Shown one piece after another: positions 6,446 through 13,374 of a DNA stretch of 35,130 bases. Positions within the stretch are counted from its first letter, which is position 1; every line of letters begins with the position of its first letter. This DNA is from JBAYJY01 sp041664945 (GTDB lineage: Bacteria > UBP15 > UBA6099): the NCBI GenBank assembly GCA_041664945.1, contig JBAYJY010000027.1:1-35130 (forward strand). The letters run 5' to 3'. Under the pieces are notes generated by a model. That model had not been told where the DNA came from. It was given only the letters and a program-made list of their open reading frames with translations, and ran no database searches. A program made the translations under genes and the position numbers.

Positions 6446-8449
6446 ATGAAAAAAATAATCGCTACAGCCGTTTTACTATTATCGCTTTTCAGCGCCTGCG
6501 CTTTCGCCGGCGCTGAATCCGGACCGGCCGAAAAATGGCTCGACGCCAATTTCGCAAAAGGCGCTAATCCGCCTTTTTCCTTCACATACGACGGCCGGAA
6601 CTCAAACGGCTTTCTAAAGAACTGGGATTACGGCCGCCAGGACGGACAGCTCGACGCAGTGCGCGCGAAACGCATTTATACGTACACCGATCCGAAAACA
6701 AAACTCCAGATACGCGCAGAATGCATCCTTTACAAGGATTTCCAGGCTGTCGAATGGGTGTTGAGAATCAGAAACAACGCCGCCGAAACGTCTCCTTTGA
6801 TCGAAGATATTCAGGCGCTCGACACGGTATTCAAAAATGCGACGAGCAGTTATGTCCTGCTTCACCACGCGCTCGGCGGCGCGATCACCAGCGAAGACTT
6901 CGCCCCGGTGGAAACGCCCATCCGGACCGCCGAGACATTGCGGATCAGCCCCAACGGCGGGAGGTCGTCAGACATCACCTCGCTTCCTTTTTTCAATCTC
7001 GAAGCGAGGCCGGGCGGCGGCGTCATGATGGCGATCGGCTGGTCGGGGCAATGGGCGGCGACATTCAACCGGCTTGACGATTCAGCGGCGCGCGCGCGGG
7101 CAGGCATGGCCCTCACTCATCTCAAGCTCTATGCGAATGAGGAAATACGAACTCCGAGAATTCTGCTCATGTTCTGGGACGGCCCGGACTACATGAAGGG
7201 CCAGAACATGTTCCGCAAAATGATCCTCACGCATTATTCGCCGCAGGCCGGAGGCAAAACCGTCACGCTTCCCCTGTCGTTTTCGGTGCATGGAACTTAT
7301 GTTTTCAACGACACAACCGAGAAGAACATGGTCGAGCTCGCGGCTATCGCGGCTGACAAATTTAAAAATATCGGATTCGAATATTTCTGGATCGACGCCG
7401 GCTGGTTTAAAGGCGGCTGGAGCAACGGCGTCGGCAATATATTTCCGGACCCGATACGATACCCCAACGGCCTTGCCCCTGTGGGAAAAGCGGCGGCGGC
7501 AAACGGTTTCAAGTTTTTGCTGTGGGTCGAGCCGGAGCGCGTTTACTACGGCGCTCAGTTGGATACCGAGCATCCGAAATGGGTTCTTAGGACATTCGCG
7601 AGTCTGGGGAACGGGTTGCTTAACCTCGGCAATGAAAAAGCGCGCCGTTGGCTCACGGACACTGTTTCCGGCCTGATCGAAACCGCCGGCATCAGCATCT
7701 ACCGGCAGGACTTCAACATGGATCCCATCAAAATATGGCATTACGCCGACAGCCCGATGCGGCAGGGCATGACCGAGATTCGCCACATCGAAGGCATGTA
7801 TGAATACTGGGACGAACTCGTGCGGCGCCATCCCGGACTCATCATCGACAACTGCGCCAGCGGCGGCCGAAGGATAGACCTCGAAACAGTTTCCCGCAGC
7901 GTCGCCCTCTGGCGCACCGACTACGCCGACATCCGCAACCCGCTCATGGCGACCGGCTTTCAATCGCAAACATACGGTCTCGGTTTCTGGCTGCCGACCA
8001 CAAGCACAGGCACAAGCACATTGGATAAATACGATTTTCGCAGCGCGATGAACAACGGAATCGTCATCTCGTGGAACCCGACAAAGCCCGACTTCCCTTT
8101 TCAGCAAGCCGAAACCCTCGCAGCCGAATTCAAGCGCGCGCGCATGTTCTACTTCGGAGATTACTACCCGCTGACAGGCTACAGCATCGCTGAAGATGTC
8201 TGGATGGCGTACCAGTTTCACCGCGACGACATGCGGGCGGGCATCGTCCTCGCTTTCCGCCGCAAGGACAATCAGGACCCGCAACTCAGCGTAAAGCTCA
8301 GGGGCCTCTCTCCGGACGCCGAATACGAACTCGATTATTCGGGGACGAATATCAAACTGGTCGCGACGGGCAAAGAACTGATGAACTCTCTCATCATAAC
8401 TCTCGACGCTCCGAGAGATTCGGCGCTTATCTTTTACAAGCAGAAATGA
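6446..8449 (+). CDS. Exported alpha-galactosidase, glycoside hydrolase family 36-like
   Basis: This enzyme should hydrolyse terminal alpha-galactosyl groups with retention of configuration. The 667-residue protein begins with a signal sequence of about 21 residues; cleavage after AFA, or lipidation at Cys18 (LFSAC), are both possible. A beta-rich N-terminal domain is followed by the barrel: WIDAGW (Asp317), LLWVEPERV, the probable nucleophile Asp422 in IYRQDFNMDP, then DNCASGGRRIDLE (residues 468-480) and the probable acid/base Asp492 in LWRTDY. The order and spacing fit GH36/GH-D enzymes, although RQDFN replaces the more usual KWDMN. AAGGA precedes the ATG. It is the last gene of the ABC operon, so degradation outside the cytoplasm probably feeds the transporter. 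Alpha-N-acetylgalactosaminidase activity cannot be excluded. Confidence 0.9.
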   Translation: MKKIIATAVLLLSLFSACAFAGAESGPAEKWLDANFAKGANPPFSFTYDGRNSNGFLKNWDYGRQDGQLDAVRAKRIYTYTDPKTKLQIRAECILYKDFQAVEWVLRIRNNAAETSPLIEDIQALDTVFKNATSSYVLLHHALGGAITSEDFAPVETPIRTAETLRISPNGGRSSDITSLPFFNLEARPGGGVMMAIGWSGQWAATFNRLDDSAARARAGMALTHLKLYANEEIRTPRILLMFWDGPDYMKGQNMFRKMILTHYSPQAGGKTVTLPLSFSVHGTYVFNDTTEKNMVELAAIAADKFKNIGFEYFWIDAGWFKGGWSNGVGNIFPDPIRYPNGLAPVGKAAAANGFKFLLWVEPERVYYGAQLDTEHPKWVLRTFASLGNGLLNLGNEKARRWLTDTVSGLIETAGISIYRQDFNMDPIKIWHYADSPMRQGMTEIRHIEGMYEYWDELVRRHPGLIIDNCASGGRRIDLETVSRSVALWRTDYADIRNPLMATGFQSQTYGLGFWLPTTSTGTSTLDKYDFRSAMNNGIVISWNPTKPDFPFQQAETLAAEFKRARMFYFGDYYPLTGYSIAEDVWMAYQFHRDDMRAGIVLAFRRKDNQDPQLSVKLRGLSPDAEYELDYSGTNIKLVATGKELMNSLIITLDAPRDSALIFYKQK

Positions 8450-8465
8450 CGGTTTGTAATATCGT

Positions 8466-8516
8466 AGGGGCGCGGCATGCCGCGCCCAACCTTAATGCGA
8501 CTTGGCGGGGCGCCCC
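8466..8516. terminator. GC-rich palindromes after the alpha-galactosidase
   Basis: GGGCGCGGCATGCCGCGCCC (8468-8487) is a perfect 20-bp palindrome, and GGGGCGCCCC (8507-8516) is a second perfect one. They could terminate the sugar operon, but no strong T-tract follows, so a REP-like repeat is equally possible. Confidence 0.4.
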
Positions 8517-8552
8517 TTCATTTAATTCGAAACAGTCGCTAAAATATACGGC

Positions 8553-9569
8553 ATGAAAAGAAAAGCGCTCATCTTACAAGCGGCCGCGATGGCGGCATGC
8601 GTTCTTTTTTGCTCATTAGCTATTGCCGCGCCGCCGCCGGAGAACCCGGCCGCCTCCGCTACGCCGACGGCTACGGTGTCGTTTGTCGGCAACATTATGT
8701 TCGACCGCGGCGTGGCGAAAACAATCGAGGCCAAAGGCGCCGCTTACGTTTTCACCGGCGTCGCGAGCGAAATCAAAAAAGCCGACCTTGCGGTCGGAAA
8801 TCTCGAATGTCCTCTTATAGACACAGTAATATTGGTTAAGGACAAGGAAACGTTCAGTTGCAATCCGGTCATGGCGGTGGCGCTTTCGGGCGCCGGCTTC
8901 GACGCCATGTTTCTCCCGAACAAGCACATTCTCGATCAGGACCGCTACGGGATGATGGACACGGTGGATTACCTGTATAACGCAGGAATAGTCGGAATGG
9001 GCGTGGCGATTAATCCGCAGGAAGCGCAGAAAGCGTCCTTCTCGGAAGTCAAAGGAATAAAACTGGCGTTTGTCTCGTTTTCTGAGACGCCGCCGGTAAG
9101 CAAAGTATATCTGACGCAGCCTGGCCCGTTCGGAGCGGTGGACGGCCTTATCGTCAGAAACGCGGTGGCTGCGGCAAAGAAGAAGGCGGACGTGGTGATT
9201 GCCATGTTCAGTTGGGGAGAAGATTATGGTTTCACGCCGACTGAAACACAAAAGGGACTTGCGCGCGTCGCGGTTGCCGCCGGCGCATCGCTCGTCGTTG
9301 GCTTCAACCCGCACGTTCTTCAGCCTTATGAAATGAAAGACAAATCGTTCATCGCGTACAGCCTCGGAAACTTCATTTACGACGACAGGCGGACGGCAGG
9401 CAGCGAATCGGCGATAATGACCGCTTCTTTTGACAAACAGGGACTCGTCAACGTAGAGTTTCAGCCGGTTGTCATAGTCGATGGCCGCCCGGCGCCCGTA
9501 ATGGGCGAAAAGGCCGTAAATATTCTTAAGATCCTCGCGGGCGAAAGAAAATTCAGCATTTACGATTGA
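8553..9569 (+). CDS. CapA-family (PGA_cap) exported protein with degraded metal site
   Basis: The fold is that of CapA, a calcineurin-like metallophosphatase family first linked to poly-gamma-glutamate capsule. The 338-residue protein has a signal peptide (about residues 1-26, ending AIAA), then the family's motifs in order: VSFVGNIMFDRGV, VGNLECPL, NKHILDQ, FSWGEDYGFTPTETQ, GFNPHVLQPYE and FIAYSLGNFIYD. Several normally conserved positions are changed: GD is GN (Asn47), HWG is SWG (Ser220), the GHHPHV motif is GFNPHV (Phe251, Asn252), and NNH is NKH. The family assignment is firm, but the enzyme is probably inactive or altered, so it may be a binding protein. It begins 103 bp after the alpha-galactosidase, and a palindrome pair between them suggests separate transcription. 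Confidence 0.85.
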   Translation: MKRKALILQAAAMAACVLFCSLAIAAPPPENPAASATPTATVSFVGNIMFDRGVAKTIEAKGAAYVFTGVASEIKKADLAVGNLECPLIDTVILVKDKETFSCNPVMAVALSGAGFDAMFLPNKHILDQDRYGMMDTVDYLYNAGIVGMGVAINPQEAQKASFSEVKGIKLAFVSFSETPPVSKVYLTQPGPFGAVDGLIVRNAVAAAKKKADVVIAMFSWGEDYGFTPTETQKGLARVAVAAGASLVVGFNPHVLQPYEMKDKSFIAYSLGNFIYDDRRTAGSESAIMTASFDKQGLVNVEFQPVVIVDGRPAPVMGEKAVNILKILAGERKFSIYD

Positions 9570-9664
9570 GCAGGCGGGCTTTTATTGGGGCCTCATGTGT
9601 TGGCTAAAACCCGGATTAGCTTTTCTTTTGGCGAATCAGGATTAGGCGTGAAATCAAATACATG

Positions 9665-9695
9665 AAAAAAGGGCGGTGTCAGCTCCGCCCCTTTT
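9665..9695. terminator. Bidirectional terminator between convergent genes
   Basis: GGGCGG (9671-9676) pairs with CCGCCC (9685-9690), preceded by six A and followed by CTTTT. It lies between the CapA-like gene (plus strand) and the epimerase gene (minus strand), so it can serve both. Confidence 0.75.
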
Positions 9696-9732
9696 GTTTG
9701 CTTTCCGTTTATTGGTTTTTCCAACCGCCGCT

Positions 9733-10785
9733 TTACGCCGGAGTAAACTCGCTTTTCAGCTTGTCGATTATCGTGATGTCCATAAGGCCTTCAGCGCGCA
9801 TCCAGTCCACCGTTTCGATGACGCCGATGCGGGGATCGGGATACTCGAACTTATAGCCGAGATCGCGGATTTTCTGGTTGCTGATCTCGAGTGACGTCGG
9901 GAAGAAAGAGATCGGTTCTTTCTCGACCATCGGGCGTTTCTTGGTGATGTTTTTGGAGATGACGGCGAGTATGTCTGCCACGAGCAGTCCGCCGTGGCGC
10001 GCGAGCATGGGCGGCACATAGATCGGGATGGTGGGCTTGTCCATCGCGGCGGCGATGTAGCGCAGAAACTGCGCGATGGTGACTCCAGAACCGTCCACGA
10101 CGCCGTACATCTGGCCGACTGCTTCCGGTTTAGTGGCGACGAAAATGCCCGCGCCTGCTATGTCGCGCGCGTGCACTGTGCCGAGCTGATACTTGTCGAA
10201 GTTAAACGGGACCGGAACTATCGGCGTCAGCGATAAACCCTCGAAGAACTGCATGGCGCCGTATTTAGAGCGCGGCCCGTAGACAATACCCGGCCGAACG
10301 ACCGACGTCTCAAGACCTTCTTCGCAGCAGTAGCGCAGCGCTATCTTGTCCTGCCTGTGTTTCGAAATGCTGTATTTGTCCATCGGTTTCGCAGGGTAGT
10401 CCTCGCATATCGGCAGCTTATCGAATTTCTGGTCGCCGTACACGCCGCTCGTGCTCCAGGAGACGAGCCGCTTGACTCCGGCGGCTTTCGAGGCCGCGCA
10501 GAGGTTCTCCATCCCGGTCACGTTCACTGCGTTCAACTGTTCCTCGCTGGCCCACCAGTCGAAAATCGCCGCAGGGTGCAAAACTATGTTGATCCCTTCC
10601 AAAACCGGCTTCAGCGTTTCGGATTTCGTCAGGTCGGACGCGACGAATTCTGTTCCCGCCGGCAGCCACTGCCGGTTGGCCGATTCGAGGTCTGTCGCTC
10701 GAAACGGTATTTCCCGCTCATTCAAAATATCACAGATGTGCGAGCCGGTGAAACCGCATGCTCCGGTTACTAAATATTTATCCAT
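9733..10785 (-). CDS. NAD(P)-dependent epimerase/dehydratase (extended SDR, 3-beta-HSD-like)
   Basis: This is a cytosolic oxidoreductase of the extended short-chain dehydrogenase family. Residues 1-17 hold the Rossmann motif GACGFTG (G8, G11, G14), and Asp32 at the end of strand 2 (RATDLE) probably contacts the cofactor. The catalytic tetrad region is SWSTSGVYG (around residues 109-117) and YSISK (Tyr138, Lys142). Later motifs VVRPGIVYGPRSK and VHARDIAGAGIF are typical of 3-beta-hydroxysteroid dehydrogenase/sterol or dihydroflavonol-type members. GGGAGG lies 7 bases before the ATG. It is divergent from a TetR regulator across a 255-bp gap, so it is a likely target of that regulator. Substrate unknown. 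Confidence 0.88.
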   Translation of the reverse strand: MDKYLVTGACGFTGSHICDILNEREIPFRATDLESANRQWLPAGTEFVASDLTKSETLKPVLEGINIVLHPAAIFDWWASEEQLNAVNVTGMENLCAASKAAGVKRLVSWSTSGVYGDQKFDKLPICEDYPAKPMDKYSISKHRQDKIALRYCCEEGLETSVVRPGIVYGPRSKYGAMQFFEGLSLTPIVPVPFNFDKYQLGTVHARDIAGAGIFVATKPEAVGQMYGVVDGSGVTIAQFLRYIAAAMDKPTIPIYVPPMLARHGGLLVADILAVISKNITKKRPMVEKEPISFFPTSLEISNQKIRDLGYKFEYPDPRIGVIETVDWMRAEGLMDITIIDKLKSEFTPA

Positions 10786-10812
10786 GATTCAGCCTCCCAA
10801 AATCAATTTATT

Positions 10813-10833
10813 TTTGCGTTATTATTCCGCAAA
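10813..10833. promoter_or_regulatory. Inverted repeat in the epimerase/TetR divergent region
   Basis: TTTGCG (10813-10818) and CGCAAA (10828-10833) form perfect 6-bp arms around a 9-bp spacer, 28 bp before the epimerase start. The size fits a TetR-dimer operator. Assignment to the adjacent regulator is inference. Confidence 0.35.
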
Positions 10834-10943
10834 CATATCACACTTCAGCGAAAAAGACAATTTTCTTTCGGGTCGAAAGCGACGCGTCCAAAATACTATT
10901 CTTTCGATATATCTCCGCCGAACCGTTTTTATTCGGCCCCTTC

Positions 10944-10972
10944 TTGAACGCCATGCCTTCGTGTGTTATAAA
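10944..10972 (+). promoter_or_regulatory. Promoter of the TetR regulator gene
   Basis: TTGAAC (10944-10949) and TATAAA (10967-10972) are 17 bp apart. Start would be near 10979, leaving a leader of about 60 bases. Confidence 0.65.
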
Positions 10973-11040
10973 TTTATCATACTATTGGTCTGATTTCAAT
11001 CTCTCGGTAAGTTATTTAAGATCGGAGCGGGATATAATAA

Positions 11041-11646
11041 ATGGAAAATCTGTCAAAAAAAGTTATGCGCGAACAGAAGCGCTTCGACGAGATTCTGAAC
11101 GCCGCGCAGGAGATATTCCTTAAAAAGGGATTTTACGGCGCCACGATGAACGAAATCGCGGAACGCGCCCTCGTTTCGAAATTCACCGTTTATCAATATT
11201 TCGCCGGCAAGGACGCGATACTCGACGGGATACTCGCGCGCGGCTTCTCGATTCTCACGCGAGCCGTCGAGAAGAAGATCGGAGACATTAAAGACCCGAA
11301 GCGGCGTTTCATGGCGCTGATCCGGACCGAGCTCGAATTTTTCGAGAGTCGCAAGGATTTTTTCCAAGTGCTGCTGATTGAAAAGCTGAATTTCGAGAGC
11401 GAAGTGAAAAACGGGATAGTGCCTTCATACCGGGAACACATACGATTTATAGAAAAAGAATTCCGCAAAAGCATCAGGCAGGGATTCATCCGCCGCGTAG
11501 ATCCGGAAGACGCCGCCTACATGGTCTTCGCAACCCTGCGCGCATTCGCTCTGCGCTGGCTCTTCCTCGGCGGCAAAGGCAGGCTCTCGGACAAAAGCGA
11601 AGCGGTCTACGACCTCGTAATGAGCGGCCTCGCCTCGAATGCATGA
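11041..11646 (+). CDS. TetR/AcrR family transcriptional regulator
   Basis: This is a cytoplasmic DNA-binding regulator, normally a dimeric repressor released by a small ligand. The 201 residues match the family length. The N-terminal helix-turn-helix region is ILNAAQEIFLKKGFYGATMN followed by EIAERALVSKFTVYQYFAGK (about residues 18-60), a textbook TetR signature. The C-terminal ligand and dimer domain is helical and contains no motif that names a ligand. GGAG lies 13 bases before the ATG, rather far; a second ATG at 11065 has no better site, so I kept 11041. It is divergent from the epimerase gene, its most likely target besides itself. Confidence 0.92.
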   Translation: MENLSKKVMREQKRFDEILNAAQEIFLKKGFYGATMNEIAERALVSKFTVYQYFAGKDAILDGILARGFSILTRAVEKKIGDIKDPKRRFMALIRTELEFFESRKDFFQVLLIEKLNFESEVKNGIVPSYREHIRFIEKEFRKSIRQGFIRRVDPEDAAYMVFATLRAFALRWLFLGGKGRLSDKSEAVYDLVMSGLASNA

Positions 11647-11670
11647 CAATAAATGAAAGAAAATATTAAT

Positions 11671-11725
11671 GCATGAAAACCTTTTTTGAGAAAAAGGTTT
11701 TCATGCTTTCCAAAAAACTTCAGTA
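11671..11725 (+). repeat. Modular hairpin repeat, copy 1
   Basis: GCATGAAAACCTTTTT (11671-11686) pairs perfectly with AAAAAGGTTTTCATGC (11691-11706) across TGAG, then comes the tail CTTTCCAAAAAACTTC. Lying 24 bp after the TetR stop, it may end that transcript. The same modules recur near 20.1 kb. Confidence 0.6.
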
Positions 11726-11782
11726 AAGGTAATTTTGTGCGAGTAACGCTATGAAACATACGTAAATAACTGATGCCCGAAA

Positions 11783-11814
11783 CCAAAAGTTTTGGAAAAG
11801 CCGTCTGCCCGGCA
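11783..11814 (-). repeat. Modular repeat, copy lacking the hairpin
   Basis: AAAGCCGTCTGCCCGGCA (11797-11814) matches 16 of 18 bases of the unit at 20128-20145. Next to it is the tail module (CTTTTCCAAAACTTTTGG on the minus strand), but without the long hairpin. Together with copy 1 it fills the space between the TetR and cupin genes. Confidence 0.45.
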
Positions 11815-11834
11815 AAACTTCCCGCTCTACATTT

Positions 11835-12125
11835 TTAAATCGCAAACGGCCATACTTCAGCTTCACGAGCGCTGCCGAACGCTTTGTTCGCCGTTAAATA
11901 TACCAACATCTCGTCGCCGATATTTTTTATCCCGTGCGGCGCGTCTGAAGGGATGTAGACGGCGTCGTTTTTATTAACTTCACAGAATTCTTCATCAATA
12001 ATCATCAAGCCTTTGCCCTCGAGAATGTAGTAACACTGTTCCTGTTCGTGAGAATGCAAAAATTGCATGTCGCCCGGCGTTACCTCGGTAATTTGAATTG
12101 ATATTTCCTTTGACCCTGAGTTCAT
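11835..12125 (-). CDS. Cupin-domain protein, probably missing its N-terminus
   Basis: This is a small single-domain cupin, a beta-barrel usually binding a metal through His residues. The first cupin motif is HSHEQEQCYYILEGKG and the second is DAVYIPSDAPHGIKN. The visible ATG-initiated frame is 96 residues, but its ATG has no ribosome-binding site. The same frame continues upstream with plausible coding sequence (TRLGKYKGFSTSLLIGE) to an in-frame TAA at 12183-12185; five codons before that is an ATG at 12198-12200 with GGAGG correctly placed. The gene therefore looks like a full cupin with a nonsense codon at position 6, or a sequencing error. The substrate is unknown; such proteins can be sugar isomerases or ligand sensors. 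Confidence 0.72.
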   Translation of the reverse strand: MNSGSKEISIQITEVTPGDMQFLHSHEQEQCYYILEGKGLMIIDEEFCEVNKNDAVYIPSDAPHGIKNIGDEMLVYLTANKAFGSAREAEVWPFAI

Positions 12126-12200
12126 CTCGCCGATCAGCAGGCTTGTTGAAAATCCTTTATACTTTCCTAATCGGGTATTGTTTTAGTTGACTAACAGCAT
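12126..12200 (-). pseudogene. Interrupted 5' end of the cupin gene
   Basis: On the minus strand an ATG at 12200 preceded by GGAGG opens the frame M-L-L-V-N-stop, and the same frame then reads N-N-T-R-L-G-K-Y-K-G-F-S into the cupin. A single base change at the TAA would restore one continuous reading frame of about 121 residues. Confidence 0.5.
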
Positions 12201-12259
12201 CTTCTGCCCTCCGGCCTCTTTCGCGAAAGCGTCATGCGTTTCTTATAATCCAGGAAAGA

Positions 12260-12303
12260 TGAAAAAGAAAGCCCCGGCGAGGTTATACCGCCGCCGGGGC
12301 TTT
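12260..12303 (-). terminator. Rho-independent terminator of the methyltransferase gene
   Basis: AAAGCCCCGGCG (12268-12279) pairs with CGCCGGGGCTTT (12292-12303), giving a perfect 12-bp stem. On the minus strand it is followed by CTTTTTC. It begins 13 bases after the methyltransferase stop. Confidence 0.88.
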
Positions 12304-12315
12304 AGCTTTACGGCA

Positions 12316-13101
12316 TCAGAAATGCATCAGATAAAATACATTGCCGTAATAGTTTGAATATTTACGGTATATGTCAATTTCCTTCTGAATCAATTCAACC
12401 ATCTCATTTCTCTCCGGATCCTCGGCATACTTCTTGCGAATCGGTCGAAGCCTATCTTCCAGCGGATGGTAGAATGGCTCCCACCATGCCGACTCCGGCA
12501 GAGTGAAGCTCCCCTGAATCTTATAGCCGCAGTCTTTGATGGCCGCCAGATTAGTTTCAATGCCGGCCATGGCGGGATATACATTTTCAAAGAACTGCCG
12601 GCACTCATCAGGCGGATCAGGCCGCAGCCATGATAGTTCGGAAGCCGCAAGCGATCCGCCGGGCGCCAGCATAGAGCGGCACATCGCGAGACCTTCGCGA
12701 AAACCCATAATAAAGAGGCACCCTTCCGCCCAGATCACGTCAAAAACTTCTCCGTCAAATCCCAGGTTCCTCATGTCGCCTCGCTGGATCTTGATTTTTC
12801 CGGAAACGCCTTCGGCCGCTGCCCTGCGCGCCAGTTCGTCCAAAAACGGCTGGTGGTTATCCACGGCGAGGATTTCGCATTCCGCGCGTTTCGCCAACTG
12901 GATTGTCTGAGCGCCGTTGCCGCAGCCAAGGTCCAAAATTCTAAGTTTGGCGAAACTCTTAGATCCATCGCTTTGACTTATGCGGGAAGAAAGCAAAATA
13001 TCGAGCGCATTTAGCGTCGATGCGGCGTCTCCAGGCCCCAAGCGGGGCATGGAAGCATCGAATATCTCATAGAAAAAATCCATTTGTTCCTGTTCGTTCA
13101 T
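12316..13101 (-). CDS. Class I SAM-dependent methyltransferase
   Basis: This cytoplasmic enzyme transfers a methyl group from S-adenosylmethionine. The Rossmann motif I is ILDLGCGNGAQT (about residues 55-66), the acidic residue after strand 2 is in LAVDNHQPFLD, motif II-like GDMRNLGFD follows, and VFDVIWAEGCLF is the motif near strand 4. I chose the ATG at 13101 (261 residues), which has GGAG 9 bases upstream; an earlier TTG at 13116 would overlap that site. The C-terminal third (ESAWWEPFYHPLEDRLRPIRKK) resembles small-molecule methyltransferases and offers no substrate clue. A palindrome sits 19 bp before the start, and a strong terminator follows, so it is probably a single-gene unit. Confidence 0.9.
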   Translation of the reverse strand: MNEQEQMDFFYEIFDASMPRLGPGDAASTLNALDILLSSRISQSDGSKSFAKLRILDLGCGNGAQTIQLAKRAECEILAVDNHQPFLDELARRAAAEGVSGKIKIQRGDMRNLGFDGEVFDVIWAEGCLFIMGFREGLAMCRSMLAPGGSLAASELSWLRPDPPDECRQFFENVYPAMAGIETNLAAIKDCGYKIQGSFTLPESAWWEPFYHPLEDRLRPIRKKYAEDPERNEMVELIQKEIDIYRKYSNYYGNVFYLMHF

Positions 13102-13119
13102 TGCAATAATCTCCAATGT

Positions 13120-13139
13120 GTGAGCTGTGGTCAGCTCAC
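13120..13139. promoter_or_regulatory. Perfect inverted repeat before the methyltransferase
   Basis: GTGAGCT (13120-13126) and AGCTCAC (13133-13139) flank a 6-bp spacer, ending 19 bp before the start codon. It could be an operator or a 5' hairpin controlling expression. The 235 bp upstream to the kinase gene show no gene. Confidence 0.4.
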
Positions 13140-13374
13140 TTGATTTTTTAATTTATCGGATTGGTTTAAAATGAAGTCGCGCCTGCCCCGAAGCATATCA
13201 AAGGCCATGCCCTTGACGGCGATTGCTGAATGGTTGAGCGCGACACTATACAAGCTTCATATAGATAATTTATACTCGATGAGTGACCATTGATCAAGCG
13301 GCGCGGCAACAAAAGCGTCGGATTCGGATTAAAATGCAAAGAAATACTTTGGGGCCAAAACATAGGCGCCCGGA

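Noticed and set aside
7082..8284. 400-codon minus-strand open frame opposite the alpha-galactosidase
   Set aside because: The plus-strand gene carries all GH36 motifs. The antisense frame shows no domain or ribosome-binding site.
12183..12185. Idea that TAA is read as a sense codon in this organism
   Set aside because: No other gene in the window contains an in-frame TAA, and many genes end in TAA or TGA normally. A mutation or sequence error is simpler.
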